DNA from: JAZDEY01 sp043808325 [NCBI: Candidatus Eiseniibacteriota bacterium]
GTDB lineage: Bacteria; Arandabacterota; Arandabacteria; Arandabacterales
DNA: 64,000 nt
Assembly (NCBI GenBank): GCA_043808325.1
Contig: JAZDEY010000037.1
Location: 43,628 to 107,627 of the forward strand
Reading direction: 5' to 3'
Part shown: positions 35,315-44,296 of the stretch, in pieces
How the letters are laid out: each line of letters starts with the position of its first letter
Position numbering within the stretch: the stretch's first letter is position 1
Notes under the pieces: model-generated
Database searches by the model: none
Seen by the model: only the letters and a program-made list of their open reading frames with translations
What the model was told of the DNA's origin: nothing
Translations under genes and position numbers: made by a program

Positions 35315-36530
35315 ATCTGATCGCTTCCACCGGCACCAGTCTGGACGCCTGCCAGGCAGGATAGAAAGTGGTGGCGAAGCATATCGCAAGCGCAACCAGG
35401 GCGACTGCAGCTATATCACCGGCCTGGAGTTGGACCGGAACCGTCTCTATGAAATAGACGTCGCCCGGCAGCTGGATTAGCTTGTACTTATCGACTATCA
35501 AGGAGAGGACGATCCCCCCGACGGTGCCGATCGCCGTTCCTATCACCCCGATAATCAGGCCCTGGAACATGAAGATGCGCATCACCGCGCCGCGGGAGGC
35601 GCCGATCGACCGCAAGATGCCGATGTCTTTGGTTCTCTCCATCACAATCATGATCAGCGTGCTTGCGATATTGAACGCCGCCACGATAATGATCAGAGTC
35701 AGGATTATGAACATCACTCGTTTCTCGGTTTTCATCCAGGTGAAGAGATTCCGGTTCATGTGAATCCAGTCGCTCACGACAAAGCCGTCGTCCAGCATAA
35801 GCGACAGCGCACTGCTTAGCATCGGGGCCTTGTACATGTCATCCAGCTTGACGCTCAGGCCGGTCACAGCGGCCCCGAGGGAATTAAAGGCCTGGGCCTC
35901 CTTGAGGCTTATGAAGGCTAGCGATGCGTCATATTCATACATCCCGGAGTCGAAGAACCCCCCGACGACAAAGCGCTTGAAGGCGGGTGCGATCCCAAAA
36001 GGCGATCCCGGGGACGCCTCACCCCTGGCCAGCAACACCGTATCTCCCTCGGAGATCTTGAGAGTGTAGGATACCTCCTTGCCGATCACGATAAGGGCGA
36101 GACCCGAATCACCGGGGGCAAAGCTGAAATCCGAGGGCCTTATGTATTCGGTAATGCTGGTCACCCCCGCCTCTTTGTCAAGGTCTATTCCCTTCACGAA
36201 GAGCGCGTCGGTTCCACGCGCAGACATCACCATTGCCTTGGAGAAGACGAAAGGTGAAACCCCGATCACGTGAGGCATACCGCCGATCTTATCGACCAGC
36301 TTCCCGTAATCCCCGATCCCGTCGTCCTTGCGCACAATCACGTGGGCATTGGTGCCCACTATCCGCTTTATGACCTCGTTCTCAAACCCGTTCATCACCG
36401 CAAGCACGACTATCAGAGCCAACACCCCGACCGCCACGCCGCCAACCGAGATCACCGTGATCGCCGTGATGAAGCCGCTCCGCCTCCCGGCGCCTATGTA
36501 CTTCTTTGCGATGAAGAGACTATAGCCCAT
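35307..36530 (-). CDS. LolC/LolE-family lipoprotein release permease
   Basis: A 407-residue ABC permease of the MacB/FtsX type: N-terminal helix (about 20-48), large periplasmic domain (about 50-270), and three C-terminal helices. The start GYSLFIAKKYIGAGRRSGF is diagnostic for LolC/LolE (FIAxRYL...), and the IGILRSIGASRGAVMRIFM block is the coupling segment. With a single permease gene, it probably works as a homodimer or as an LolF-like form; a second gene may lie elsewhere. It overlaps the LysS stop by 11 bp. Confidence 0.87.
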   Translation of the reverse strand: MGYSLFIAKKYIGAGRRSGFITAITVISVGGVAVGVLALIVVLAVMNGFENEVIKRIVGTNAHVIVRKDDGIGDYGKLVDKIGGMPHVIGVSPFVFSKAMVMSARGTDALFVKGIDLDKEAGVTSITEYIRPSDFSFAPGDSGLALIVIGKEVSYTLKISEGDTVLLARGEASPGSPFGIAPAFKRFVVGGFFDSGMYEYDASLAFISLKEAQAFNSLGAAVTGLSVKLDDMYKAPMLSSALSLMLDDGFVVSDWIHMNRNLFTWMKTEKRVMFIILTLIIIVAAFNIASTLIMIVMERTKDIGILRSIGASRGAVMRIFMFQGLIIGVIGTAIGTVGGIVLSLIVDKYKLIQLPGDVYFIETVPVQLQAGDIAAVALVALAICFATTFYPAWQASRLVPVEAIRYE

Positions 36531-37992
36531 AGAGGTCTTCCTCGATCTCCGCCTCCGCCCTCATCGGCGGAAACAGGATCACGTCCCTTATGGAGTAGCT
36601 GTCGGTGAGAATCATTACAAGCCTATCGATGCCTACTCCCAACCCCCCGGCCGGCGGCATGCCGTACTCAAGTGCCCGGATGAAGTCAAGGTCGACCGGC
36701 TCGGCACTGCTCCGGCGCTGACACTCCAGGCGCTCACGCTGCTGGATCGGATCGTTGAGCTCGGAGAAGGCATTGCCCAGTTCGATTCCCATGGCAAAGG
36801 GCTCGAAGCGCTCGGCAAAGCGCTCATCGTGTCTCGAGATCTTCGCAAGCGGCGAAATCTCAACGGGGTAGTCATAGAGCAGCGTGGGCTCCACCAGCTT
36901 GGGCTGCACGAAATGATCTATGATCTCGTCGATCAGAAGTGCTCGGGGTGCATTCGCCCAGTCCGCCCCGGCGATTCCCTCGCACTCCGCGCAGACCCGC
37001 CGAAGCCGGTCGTCGGTGTCCTTGGCAAGATCGACGCCGGCGTATTCCCTGACGGCGTCCTCCACCCTCTGCCGCCTCCAGGGACGCTTGAAGCTCAGCT
37101 CTTGCCCCTGGTAGGTCAGCTCGTTTGCGCCCACCACCGCACGGCAGGTGGTCTCGACCATCTCCTCGAAGAGGTCCATCATGTCCTCGTAATCCGCGTA
37201 GGCCTGATAGAGCTCCAGCTGCGTGAACTCGGGATTGTGCGTTCGGTCCATACCCTCGTTCCGAAAATCCTTGGATATCTCGTAGACTCTCTCGAGCCCG
37301 CCCACCAGCAACCGCTTGAGGTAAAGCTCGTCGGCGATCCTCAGGTACAGGTCCATGTCCAGCGCATTATGGCGGGTAGTAAAAGGGCTGGCGTCCGCGC
37401 CGCCGTAAATCGGCTGGAGGATCGGCGTCTCGACTTCTATGAATCCCCGCGCATTAAGGAATTCTCGAATACAGGCGATCGCCCGGGCGCGCCTCAGGAA
37501 GACCTCGCGCACGTCCAGGTTGGCGAAGAGATCCACGTACCTCTGGCGGTATCTTGTCTCCTTGTCCTTGAGCCCATGCCACTTCTCAGGCAGGGGCCTT
37601 ATGGATTTAGCGAGCAACGTGAGATCGGCGGCATGGATAGTGATCTCGCCGGTCCTGGTCTTGAAGACCGTACCCGTCACGCCCAGGATGTCTCCGATGT
37701 CGACCGCCTCAAGCAGTCCGAACTTGGCTGCTCCCAGGTCATCAAGCTTGAAATAGATCTGGATGTCACCGGCCAGGTCCCTGATGTGCCCAAATGCGGC
37801 CTTGCCGTGCGGCCGCTTTGACATCAGCCTGCCTGCCACGGAAACCGCACCCCCACCCGCCGACAGGGCCTCGAAGCTCTCCTTTATGCTGTGCGAGGGA
37901 TGCGAGACCTTGAACTTATAGGGGTAGGGGTCTATGCCCGCCTCTCGAATGGCTTTAAGTTTGGCAATGCGCTGTTCGATTATTGGTCTCAT
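36520..37992 (-). CDS. lysS: Lysyl-tRNA synthetase, class II
   Basis: A 490-residue class II enzyme. It has an N-terminal OB-fold anticodon-binding domain (about 50-145), then the catalytic domain with motif 1 FIEVETPILQPIYGGA, motif 2 FRNEGMDRTHNPEFTQLE, and motif 3 GLGVGIDRLVMI. All look intact and the length is normal. It makes Lys-tRNA in the cytoplasm. It lies 5 bp downstream of prfB, so the two probably share a transcript, as in many bacteria. Confidence 0.96.
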   Translation of the reverse strand: MRPIIEQRIAKLKAIREAGIDPYPYKFKVSHPSHSIKESFEALSAGGGAVSVAGRLMSKRPHGKAAFGHIRDLAGDIQIYFKLDDLGAAKFGLLEAVDIGDILGVTGTVFKTRTGEITIHAADLTLLAKSIRPLPEKWHGLKDKETRYRQRYVDLFANLDVREVFLRRARAIACIREFLNARGFIEVETPILQPIYGGADASPFTTRHNALDMDLYLRIADELYLKRLLVGGLERVYEISKDFRNEGMDRTHNPEFTQLELYQAYADYEDMMDLFEEMVETTCRAVVGANELTYQGQELSFKRPWRRQRVEDAVREYAGVDLAKDTDDRLRRVCAECEGIAGADWANAPRALLIDEIIDHFVQPKLVEPTLLYDYPVEISPLAKISRHDERFAERFEPFAMGIELGNAFSELNDPIQQRERLECQRRSSAEPVDLDFIRALEYGMPPAGGLGVGIDRLVMILTDSYSIRDVILFPPMRAEAEIEEDLYGL

Positions 37993-37997
37993 CCCGC

Positions 37998-39108
37998 TTA
38001 CCCCTTCCTGGTTGCACTTGTGGATCTAAGGAAGGCCTCGATGAAATCGTCCAGGCTCCCGTCCAGGACGTCGTCGACGCTGCCGGTCTCAAGCCCGGTG
38101 CGGTGATCCTTTACCAGCGTATAGGGCTGAAGAACATATGATCGTATCTGACTTCCCCAGGCAATGTCCATCTTGGACTTCTCCAGCTCCTGCACCTTCT
38201 TGCGTTCCTCCTCAAGGTAGTGGGCATGCAGCCGCGCCTTAAGAATCTTCATGGCGTTGTCACGGTTGCGATGCTGGGATCGCTCACTCTGGCACTGGAC
38301 TACGATCTTGGTGGGGATGTGGGTGATCCTTACGGCCGAATCGGTCTTATTGACGTGCTGCCCGCCGGCCCCGCTTGCTCTGAAAGTGTCGACTCTCAAG
38401 TCGCCTTCCTTGATCTCGATCTCGAGGTTCTCTTCGGCTTCGGACCAGACGAACACCGAGGCAAACGAGGTATGCCGCCGGTGATTGGCGTCGAAAGGCG
38501 AGATCCTGACAAGTCGGTGCACCCCGCTTTCGGCCTTGAGGTAGCCGTAGGCATATCGTCCCCTGACCTCAAGCGTAGCGCTCTTTATTCCCGCCTCCTC
38601 GGCGGGCAGGACGTCCATCACATCGACCTCGAAACCCCGGCGCTCGGCCCAGCGGACGTACATCCGCATCAGCATCTGAGCCCAGTCCTGGCTCTCGATC
38701 CCCCCCGCGCCCGGGTGAATGGTAAGGATGGCGTCCTTCTCATCGTCCTCATCCTTCATCAGGGCCTCGAGCTCCATCGCCTCCAGGTCATGCGCGATCG
38801 TCCTGATCGAGGCCACCAAGTCCCGCTGGACTTCCTGGTCGCCGTCCTCTTCACACATCGCAATCAGACCTTCGATGTCGCCCAGGTCCTTTGAGAACTT
38901 CTCCCACTGTTCGATCAGGTTCCTCTGTGAGGCCGACTCACGCATTACCTCCTTGGCCTGGCAGGCGTCCTGCCAGAACTCGGATTTCGCCATCTCACTC
39001 TCAAGTTCCTGAAGCCGCTTGCGTCTCCCCGCGATGTCAAAGATGGTCCCCTAGCCTCAATATCTTTTCTCTAAGCTCCCGAATCCCGTCCCGCTCCTCG
39101 TTCAACAT
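37998..39108 (-). CDS. prfB: Peptide chain release factor 2, expressed by +1 programmed frameshift
   Basis: RF2 terminates at UGA and UAA. The short first frame starts at the ATG at 39108 and reads 23 codons (MLNEERDGIRELREKILR and on) to the CTT TGA slip site at 39037-39042. Shifting +1 skips base 39039 and reads DIAGRRKRLQELESEMAKS into the main frame, matching RF2 N-termini. The full product is about 369 residues. The SPF codon-recognition motif (RISPFDANH) and GGQ (SGAGGQHVN) are intact. An AGGAG lies 8 nt upstream of the ATG. A start at the internal ATG at 38993 would give an N-truncated protein. Confidence 0.95.
39037..39042 (-). promoter_or_regulatory. RF2 autoregulatory +1 frameshift site (CTT TGA C)
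   Basis: On the minus strand the first frame ends CAT CTT TGA C, the classic RF2 recoding site. An AGGGG stretch 5 nt upstream of the CTT could act as the internal Shine-Dalgarno that stimulates slippage. Low RF2 lets the ribosome pause at TGA and slip, giving feedback control. Confidence 0.93.
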
Positions 39109-39126
39109 TCTTATCGCTCCTTTCGG

Positions 39127-39750
39127 CTAGGCGCCGCTCGTTTCCATATTCCGTATTGTCCAGAAAATTGCTCTTGCTCTCGCCCTGAGATCCTCCAGCG
39201 ATCCGTAGTTGGGGAGCACTATGTCCGCACAACTGGTCTTCTTGGCCCTCGAGAACTGGTGTTCCATCCGCGAGCGAATGCCGGGCAGATCAAACCGTGA
39301 TGCGGCGGCTAGTCGCTCAACTGAGCGGTTCACCTCGGAGTCCACCACTATGAGAACGTCCAGCCATGCCTTGGCATTCCATTCGGGCAGGAGAGCCGCA
39401 TCAATCACTATAACCTCCGAAGAGGCTCGCAGTTCCTCTATCCTGGCTTTGATCTTCGCAATCAGGGGATCCCGTATGATCTCATCCAGCTTTCGCGCGT
39501 TCTCAGGGTTGGCGAAAGCCAGCCTGCCGAGCGCGGCGGTGTCGATTGCGCCCTCGCGGTCGCGGACACCGTCGCCAAAGGCGCTAACAACTGCATCCCG
39601 AATTGCCGGCTCCTTGAGCATATCCTTGCCCATTGCGTCCGCGTCGACGAGCCTCGCGCCAAGATCCTCGAAGACTCTGGCCACGGTCGACTTTCCTGCA
39701 CCCATGATACCGGCAACTCCTACCACCAGCGGTACCTTAGCCGGCTTCAT
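39127..39750 (-). CDS. coaE: Dephospho-CoA kinase
   Basis: A 207-residue P-loop kinase for the last step of CoA synthesis. Walker A is GVAGIMGAGKSTVARVF, followed by LVDADAMGKDML (the DAD motif), the internal VIVIDAALLPEW and a LID-like arginine region. Length matches the family. It starts 1 bp after the polA stop, so it is almost certainly cotranscribed. No anomalies. Confidence 0.92.
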   Translation of the reverse strand: MKPAKVPLVVGVAGIMGAGKSTVARVFEDLGARLVDADAMGKDMLKEPAIRDAVVSAFGDGVRDREGAIDTAALGRLAFANPENARKLDEIIRDPLIAKIKARIEELRASSEVIVIDAALLPEWNAKAWLDVLIVVDSEVNRSVERLAAASRFDLPGIRSRMEHQFSRAKKTSCADIVLPNYGSLEDLRARARAIFWTIRNMETSGA

Positions 39751-39751
39751 A

Positions 39752-42406
39752 TCAATGGGCCTCGTACCAGTTCCGTCCGCTTCTCATCTCCACCTTCAGG
39801 GGAACTGCGAGACTATAAGCCTTGGTCATTTGGTTGTAAAGGATTGCTTCCATTTCGGGCTTCTCGCCCAAGGGGCACTCTGCCAGGATCTCGTCGTGCA
39901 CCTGTATGAGGATCCCGCCCCGAAGCTTCCTCGCCTTCACCTGGCGGTCAATGCCCAGCATCGCGATTTTCACGATATCGGCCGCAGAGCCCTGTACGGG
40001 AGTATTGATTGCTGCTCTCTCGGCAGCCGACCGGAGCGCCGGCTCGGTAGCTCCGATATTGGGCAGTGCCCTCTTTCTGCCAAGGACGGTCTCGACGTAG
40101 CCATGCTCGCGAACATGAGCCAGGATCTCATCCAGGTAGCCATACAGGCGCGGATATGTGCGACGGTGTTCCTCCAGGAACCGGACCGCATCCTCAAGGG
40201 CAAGACCGGTGGCCTTTGCCAGGGATTGAGCTCCCATCCCGTAGATGATACCGAAGTTTACGCTCTTGGCTACAACCCTCATCGCCTGGGTCACATCGGT
40301 TGGAGCAACCTTGAAGATGAACGCGGCGGTCTTGGCGTGGATATCCTCACCCTCCCTGAAGGCCGCAATCAGGTTCTCGTCCTGGGAAAGATGGGCCACC
40401 ACGCGGAGTTCAACCTGGGAATAATCACCTGAAATCATTACCCAGCCATCCTCGGCCGGCACAAATGCCTTTCGGATTTCGGCTCCCAGTTCGTCCCTTA
40501 TAGGTATGTTCTGAAGGTTGGGGTCGCTCGAACTGAGCCTTCCCGTGGCCGTCACAGTCTGGTTGAAGCTTGCGTGGATCTTGCCGGTCTCGGGATCGCG
40601 GAAGCGAAGCAATTGATCGACATAAGTTGATTTGAGTTTGGCCAGCTGCCGGTACTCGAGAATCCTGCGGGGCAGTTCGTGCTCGGCGCTCAACTCGATC
40701 AGGACCGAGGTATCGGTCGAGTAACCCGTCTTGGTCTTCCTGCGCGGCTTGAGCCCGATCTCGTCAAACAGGACCTGCGCGACCTCGCGCGGTGAGTTGA
40801 GATTGAACTGCCGCTTTGCGGCCTGGTAGGATTCCTTCTCAAGCATAGCAAGCCTGGAATCGAGGCGATGGCCGAGCTCCTCCAAACGGTGCTTGTCGAC
40901 CTTCACGCCCCGGTATTCCATGCCGGCCAGGACACCAGCCAACGGCAGCTCAACGTCCCTGAAGAGGCTCCACAGACCTCGACCCTTGAGGTCCTCTTCC
41001 ATTTGACTTCTCGCTTTAAGCACCGTGCGTGACCTGCGGGCACATGTCTCGGCGGCCTCCTTGACGGTGACGATGCATTCTCCTCGCTTGCCCTGATTGT
41101 CGCGCCCCTCCAGACTTCCCAGATATTCGAGGGCGATGTCCTCCACATCGAGTCCACCCTGACCGGGGTTCAGGAGATACCGGGCAAGCAGCGAATCAAA
41201 CTCTATGTTCGGAACCTCTATTCCCAGGTTCCTCATCGCCAGCAGCACTCGCTTGGCATCATGAACCACCTTGGGTCTGTCCGGGGCACGCAACAGCCCA
41301 CCGACCGCCTCTTCCAAAGTCTCTGTTGATATGTTTGCCGGCTCACGGTGCTTGAGCGGAAAGTAGTAGTCGCCGGCGCCTTCACATGAGATCGCCACTC
41401 CCACCACCGGGGCAACGGCAGTCGGCCCGTCCGCTAAATTGACTTCGATCGCGACCACCCCGGGACACTCAACCTTGACAGTGGTGCTGCCCATGAAGGG
41501 CTCCTCCCAGACGTGGGGTCTCGTCGCCGATTCGGGATCCCTTGCCACAACCTGCCTTAAAAGACTCCTGAAGCCCAGGTCCGCGAAGATCCGCTTGAGG
41601 TCACCCTCCCGGGGGGAGCGGCGCGCCAAATCCTCCAGCGTGACACCCAGCGGGACTTCGGTGTGGACCCGGGTAAGCATCCGGCTGCCAAAGGCCTTGT
41701 CGCGGTGCTCTCTCAGAATCGTCTGGACTTTGGCCGGGGAAATGTGGTCGAGGTTCTCGTAGATGGCCTCGAGTGTCCCGTAGGTCTTAACCAGTTGGGT
41801 CGCGGTCTTCTGGCCGATCCCCGGCACTCCGGGCACATTGTCGACAGCGTCTCCCATCAGGCCCAGAAGATCGGCCAGAAGCGCCGGCGCTATCTCGTAC
41901 TTGGCGAGCACGCCCTCTTGATCGAGTATCCCGGTATCACGGCTGGAGCCGCTCAACATTATAACCCGGGTCTTGTCGTCCACCAGCTGCAGCAGGTCCT
42001 TGTCCCCGGTCGCAATCAGAGTCTCAAGGTCTGCGCGGCGCGCCATCCGGGCGAGCGTGGCGATTATGTCGTCGGCCTCGTAACCGTCAAGCTCGAGCAC
42101 CCGGACCCCAAGCGCTTCGGTCGTCTCCTTGATCCAGCCCAACTGAGCGGCCAACTCGTCGGGCATGCCGGGTCTGCCGGCCTTGTATTCTTCAAAGAGA
42201 TCGTGCCGGTAGGTCGGCTTCTCGGTGTCGAAGGCGACGTTGGCATGGGTCGGGCAGTGCTCGCGCAGGAGCTTCAGCAGGGTCGTCACGAAGCCGTAGG
42301 TCGCTGCCGTGCTCTGGCCCTTGGCTGTGGTCAGATTCATCCTCGCCAGCGCAAAATGAGACCGATAGGCAATCGCAGGTCCATCCACCAGCAGCATCTT
42401 GGCCAT
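39752..42406 (-). CDS. polA: DNA polymerase I
   Basis: An 884-residue family A polymerase. The N-terminal 5'-3' exonuclease (about 1-290) has VDGPAIAYRSHFAL, the metal-binding YEADDIIATLA and the GVPGIGQKTA helix-hairpin. The C-terminal polymerase has motif A (SGDYSQVELRVVAHLS), motif B (KSVNFGIIYGMG) and motif C (QVHDEILAE). In the central proofreading domain, exo I DTET is replaced by IEVN, and the exo III Asp region reads ETCARRSRTVLK, so 3'-5' exonuclease activity is probably lost. It serves Okazaki-fragment processing and repair. Confidence 0.95.
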   Translation of the reverse strand: MAKMLLVDGPAIAYRSHFALARMNLTTAKGQSTAATYGFVTTLLKLLREHCPTHANVAFDTEKPTYRHDLFEEYKAGRPGMPDELAAQLGWIKETTEALGVRVLELDGYEADDIIATLARMARRADLETLIATGDKDLLQLVDDKTRVIMLSGSSRDTGILDQEGVLAKYEIAPALLADLLGLMGDAVDNVPGVPGIGQKTATQLVKTYGTLEAIYENLDHISPAKVQTILREHRDKAFGSRMLTRVHTEVPLGVTLEDLARRSPREGDLKRIFADLGFRSLLRQVVARDPESATRPHVWEEPFMGSTTVKVECPGVVAIEVNLADGPTAVAPVVGVAISCEGAGDYYFPLKHREPANISTETLEEAVGGLLRAPDRPKVVHDAKRVLLAMRNLGIEVPNIEFDSLLARYLLNPGQGGLDVEDIALEYLGSLEGRDNQGKRGECIVTVKEAAETCARRSRTVLKARSQMEEDLKGRGLWSLFRDVELPLAGVLAGMEYRGVKVDKHRLEELGHRLDSRLAMLEKESYQAAKRQFNLNSPREVAQVLFDEIGLKPRRKTKTGYSTDTSVLIELSAEHELPRRILEYRQLAKLKSTYVDQLLRFRDPETGKIHASFNQTVTATGRLSSSDPNLQNIPIRDELGAEIRKAFVPAEDGWVMISGDYSQVELRVVAHLSQDENLIAAFREGEDIHAKTAAFIFKVAPTDVTQAMRVVAKSVNFGIIYGMGAQSLAKATGLALEDAVRFLEEHRRTYPRLYGYLDEILAHVREHGYVETVLGRKRALPNIGATEPALRSAAERAAINTPVQGSAADIVKIAMLGIDRQVKARKLRGGILIQVHDEILAECPLGEKPEMEAILYNQMTKAYSLAVPLKVEMRSGRNWYEAH

Positions 42407-42470
42407 ATTGGAGGCTCCAAAAAATTAGGCGCTCCCTGAGAAGGTGGCTTCTCCTGAAGTGCCCCTCGAT

Positions 42471-42839
42471 TCAGTTGCGCGAGTCGCGCCCAGAGAGTAC
42501 CTGCTTTACCTTGTTCCTGAGCTCGCTGGGATCGGCCGACTTTACCACAAACGCGTCAGCACCCCAGCACCGAAAATCAAATCGGTAAGACTCATAACCG
42601 GTGTTGATCACAATCTTGGGACAGCCACATTCACTGAGAAGGCGTGAGATGGTCTCCGATGCGTCCATATCAGGCAGGACAAGATCCAGCACCACAATCG
42701 AGGGACAGAAGGACTTGGCTACCTCGATGGCTTCCCTACCACAGCGGGCTTCCTTGACGTCGTGGCCGTCCTCGGTAAGGAAACGCTTATACAACTCCAT
42801 GTGGGTGGGTTCATCTTCGACCAGGAGGAGTCTCGCCAA
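42471..42839 (-). CDS. Single-domain response regulator receiver protein
   Basis: A 122-residue CheY-like receiver with no output domain. Acidic pocket residues are E8, D9 and E10 in LLLVEDEP; D52 is the phospho-acceptor (VVLDLVLPDMD); T80 (INTGYES) and K100 (VVKSADPSEL) complete the active site. It would receive a phosphate from an unlinked kinase and act by protein contact. The start is TTG. It has its own promoter upstream and a 64-bp gap to polA. No histidine kinase is nearby. Confidence 0.9.
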   Translation of the reverse strand: MARLLLVEDEPTHMELYKRFLTEDGHDVKEARCGREAIEVAKSFCPSIVVLDLVLPDMDASETISRLLSECGCPKIVINTGYESYRFDFRCWGADAFVVKSADPSELRNKVKQVLSGRDSRN

Positions 42840-42875
42840 ACTTGCTCACCCCCTCCGTCTTTGGCGTCCACGCAC

Positions 42876-42904
42876 AATTTAGCCGCGGCCCGCACGGTTG
42901 TCAA
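42876..42904 (-). promoter_or_regulatory. Promoter upstream of the response regulator
   Basis: Minus strand: TTGACA (42904-42899), a perfect -35, then a 17-nt spacer and TAAATT (42881-42876). It sits in the 80-bp gap after RimO and would start transcription about 30 nt before the response regulator. It may also serve polA and genes below. Confidence 0.6.
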
Positions 42905-42919
42905 GGGGAATCGTGCAGT

Positions 42920-44296
42920 TCACCCGCAGATCGCGTCGAACTCGTAGGCTCCGATGTAATCCCTTAAGGTCGCCTGAACGAAATCTCCGGGACCAGCAGC
43001 GCAGTGTCTCAAACGAATCATCCGGTCCACTTCGGCCATATCGTATCGGGTTCTTCCCCAGGCTGCGCGCTCCACTGCCTTGCCGCCGGCTGCTTCCTCA
43101 GCGGTCTCCACCAGGACCTCGAGAGTCGTCCCCAACATCCCTTGGGCCTTGGACCGGGCAATGTCTGCCTGAAGACTTACGATTTCTATCAGCCTCTGTT
43201 CGGCCACATCCCGCGGGACTCTGTTGGGCAAACCCCCTGCCGGCGTATCAGGCTGAGGTGAGAATCTGAAAACCCCAAGCATGTCGAACCGTATGTCCCT
43301 CAGGAACCCCACAAGGAGCTCGAAGTCGCGTTCGGTCTCGCCGGGAAAGCCGACAATTACGCTGGTCCTCAGGGCAATGTCGGGAACGCGGTCCCTAAGG
43401 CCATCCACAACCTGCCTTATGGCCTGGGGGCTTCCTCTCCTTCCCATCCTCGAAAGGATGTTAGGTGAGGCATGCTGAATCGGCATATCGACGTAGTGGC
43501 AGATCACCTCGCTGTCCCCTATGGCTTTCGCCACCGCATAATCAAGGTGCTCGGGATTGGCGTAGGCCAGCCGAATCCAGTGTGCTTTAGTCTCTCCGGC
43601 AACCGCGGCCAGAAGCTCCGCAAGCCTGCCCGCGCCTTGATCCCGGCCGTACGATGCCGTGTCCTGGCCCGCAAGCACGACCTCCTTGGCCCCATCCGCC
43701 ACAAGCGAATTGATCTCGCCGACAATATCTTGTATCGACCGACTCCTTAAGGGACCGCGCATCTGGGGGATCGCACAATAGGTACACGCATTGTCGCAGC
43801 CGTCGCATATCATCACAGCGCGCGTCCAGGGCCGCACCGCAGGGCTCTGCCTGCCGCCTACCGCGGCCGGGCCTTCGCTGTCTCCGAAACGGCCTACCCG
43901 CAGCAGCCTCTCCCCACCCGCCCCGGATTTAAGGTTCTGGAGCACCGCAGGCAGGATATCCAGCTCCGTATTACCGACCAGCACGTCTACCTCGGGCAGC
44001 TCCTCGAGCAACTCGCGACCGTACTTCTGCGGAAGGCAGCCCGCGACCACCAAGTGCTTTATCGCACCGCTGGTCTTTAACGCGGCATACTTCAGGGCAT
44101 CATTTATCGATTCCTGTTTAGCATCGTCGATGAAGCCGCAGGTGAAAACAACGACGACATCGGCATCGGACGAGGAGGTAACCACATCGAGACCGGCAGC
44201 CCGGGTAGCCCAAACCGTCTTCTCGAGATCGATATTGGCCTTGGGACAGCCGACAGGACTGAAGTAAACTCGGATCGGCCCCATGGGCGCGGTCAA
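42920..44296 (-). CDS. rimO: Ribosomal protein S12 methylthiotransferase
   Basis: A 458-residue radical SAM enzyme that methylthiolates Asp of ribosomal protein S12. The N-terminal MTTase domain has YFSPVGCPKANIDLE and VVVFTCGFIDDAKQES, whose Cys bind the auxiliary cluster. The radical SAM motif is DGCDNACTYCAIPQMRG (CxxxCxxC). A C-terminal TRAM domain is present. The CPKAN-type motif favours RimO over MiaB. It overlaps the FtsK stop by 4 bp (coupling). Confidence 0.93.
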   Translation of the reverse strand: MTAPMGPIRVYFSPVGCPKANIDLEKTVWATRAAGLDVVTSSSDADVVVVFTCGFIDDAKQESINDALKYAALKTSGAIKHLVVAGCLPQKYGRELLEELPEVDVLVGNTELDILPAVLQNLKSGAGGERLLRVGRFGDSEGPAAVGGRQSPAVRPWTRAVMICDGCDNACTYCAIPQMRGPLRSRSIQDIVGEINSLVADGAKEVVLAGQDTASYGRDQGAGRLAELLAAVAGETKAHWIRLAYANPEHLDYAVAKAIGDSEVICHYVDMPIQHASPNILSRMGRRGSPQAIRQVVDGLRDRVPDIALRTSVIVGFPGETERDFELLVGFLRDIRFDMLGVFRFSPQPDTPAGGLPNRVPRDVAEQRLIEIVSLQADIARSKAQGMLGTTLEVLVETAEEAAGGKAVERAAWGRTRYDMAEVDRMIRLRHCAAGPGDFVQATLRDYIGAYEFDAICG

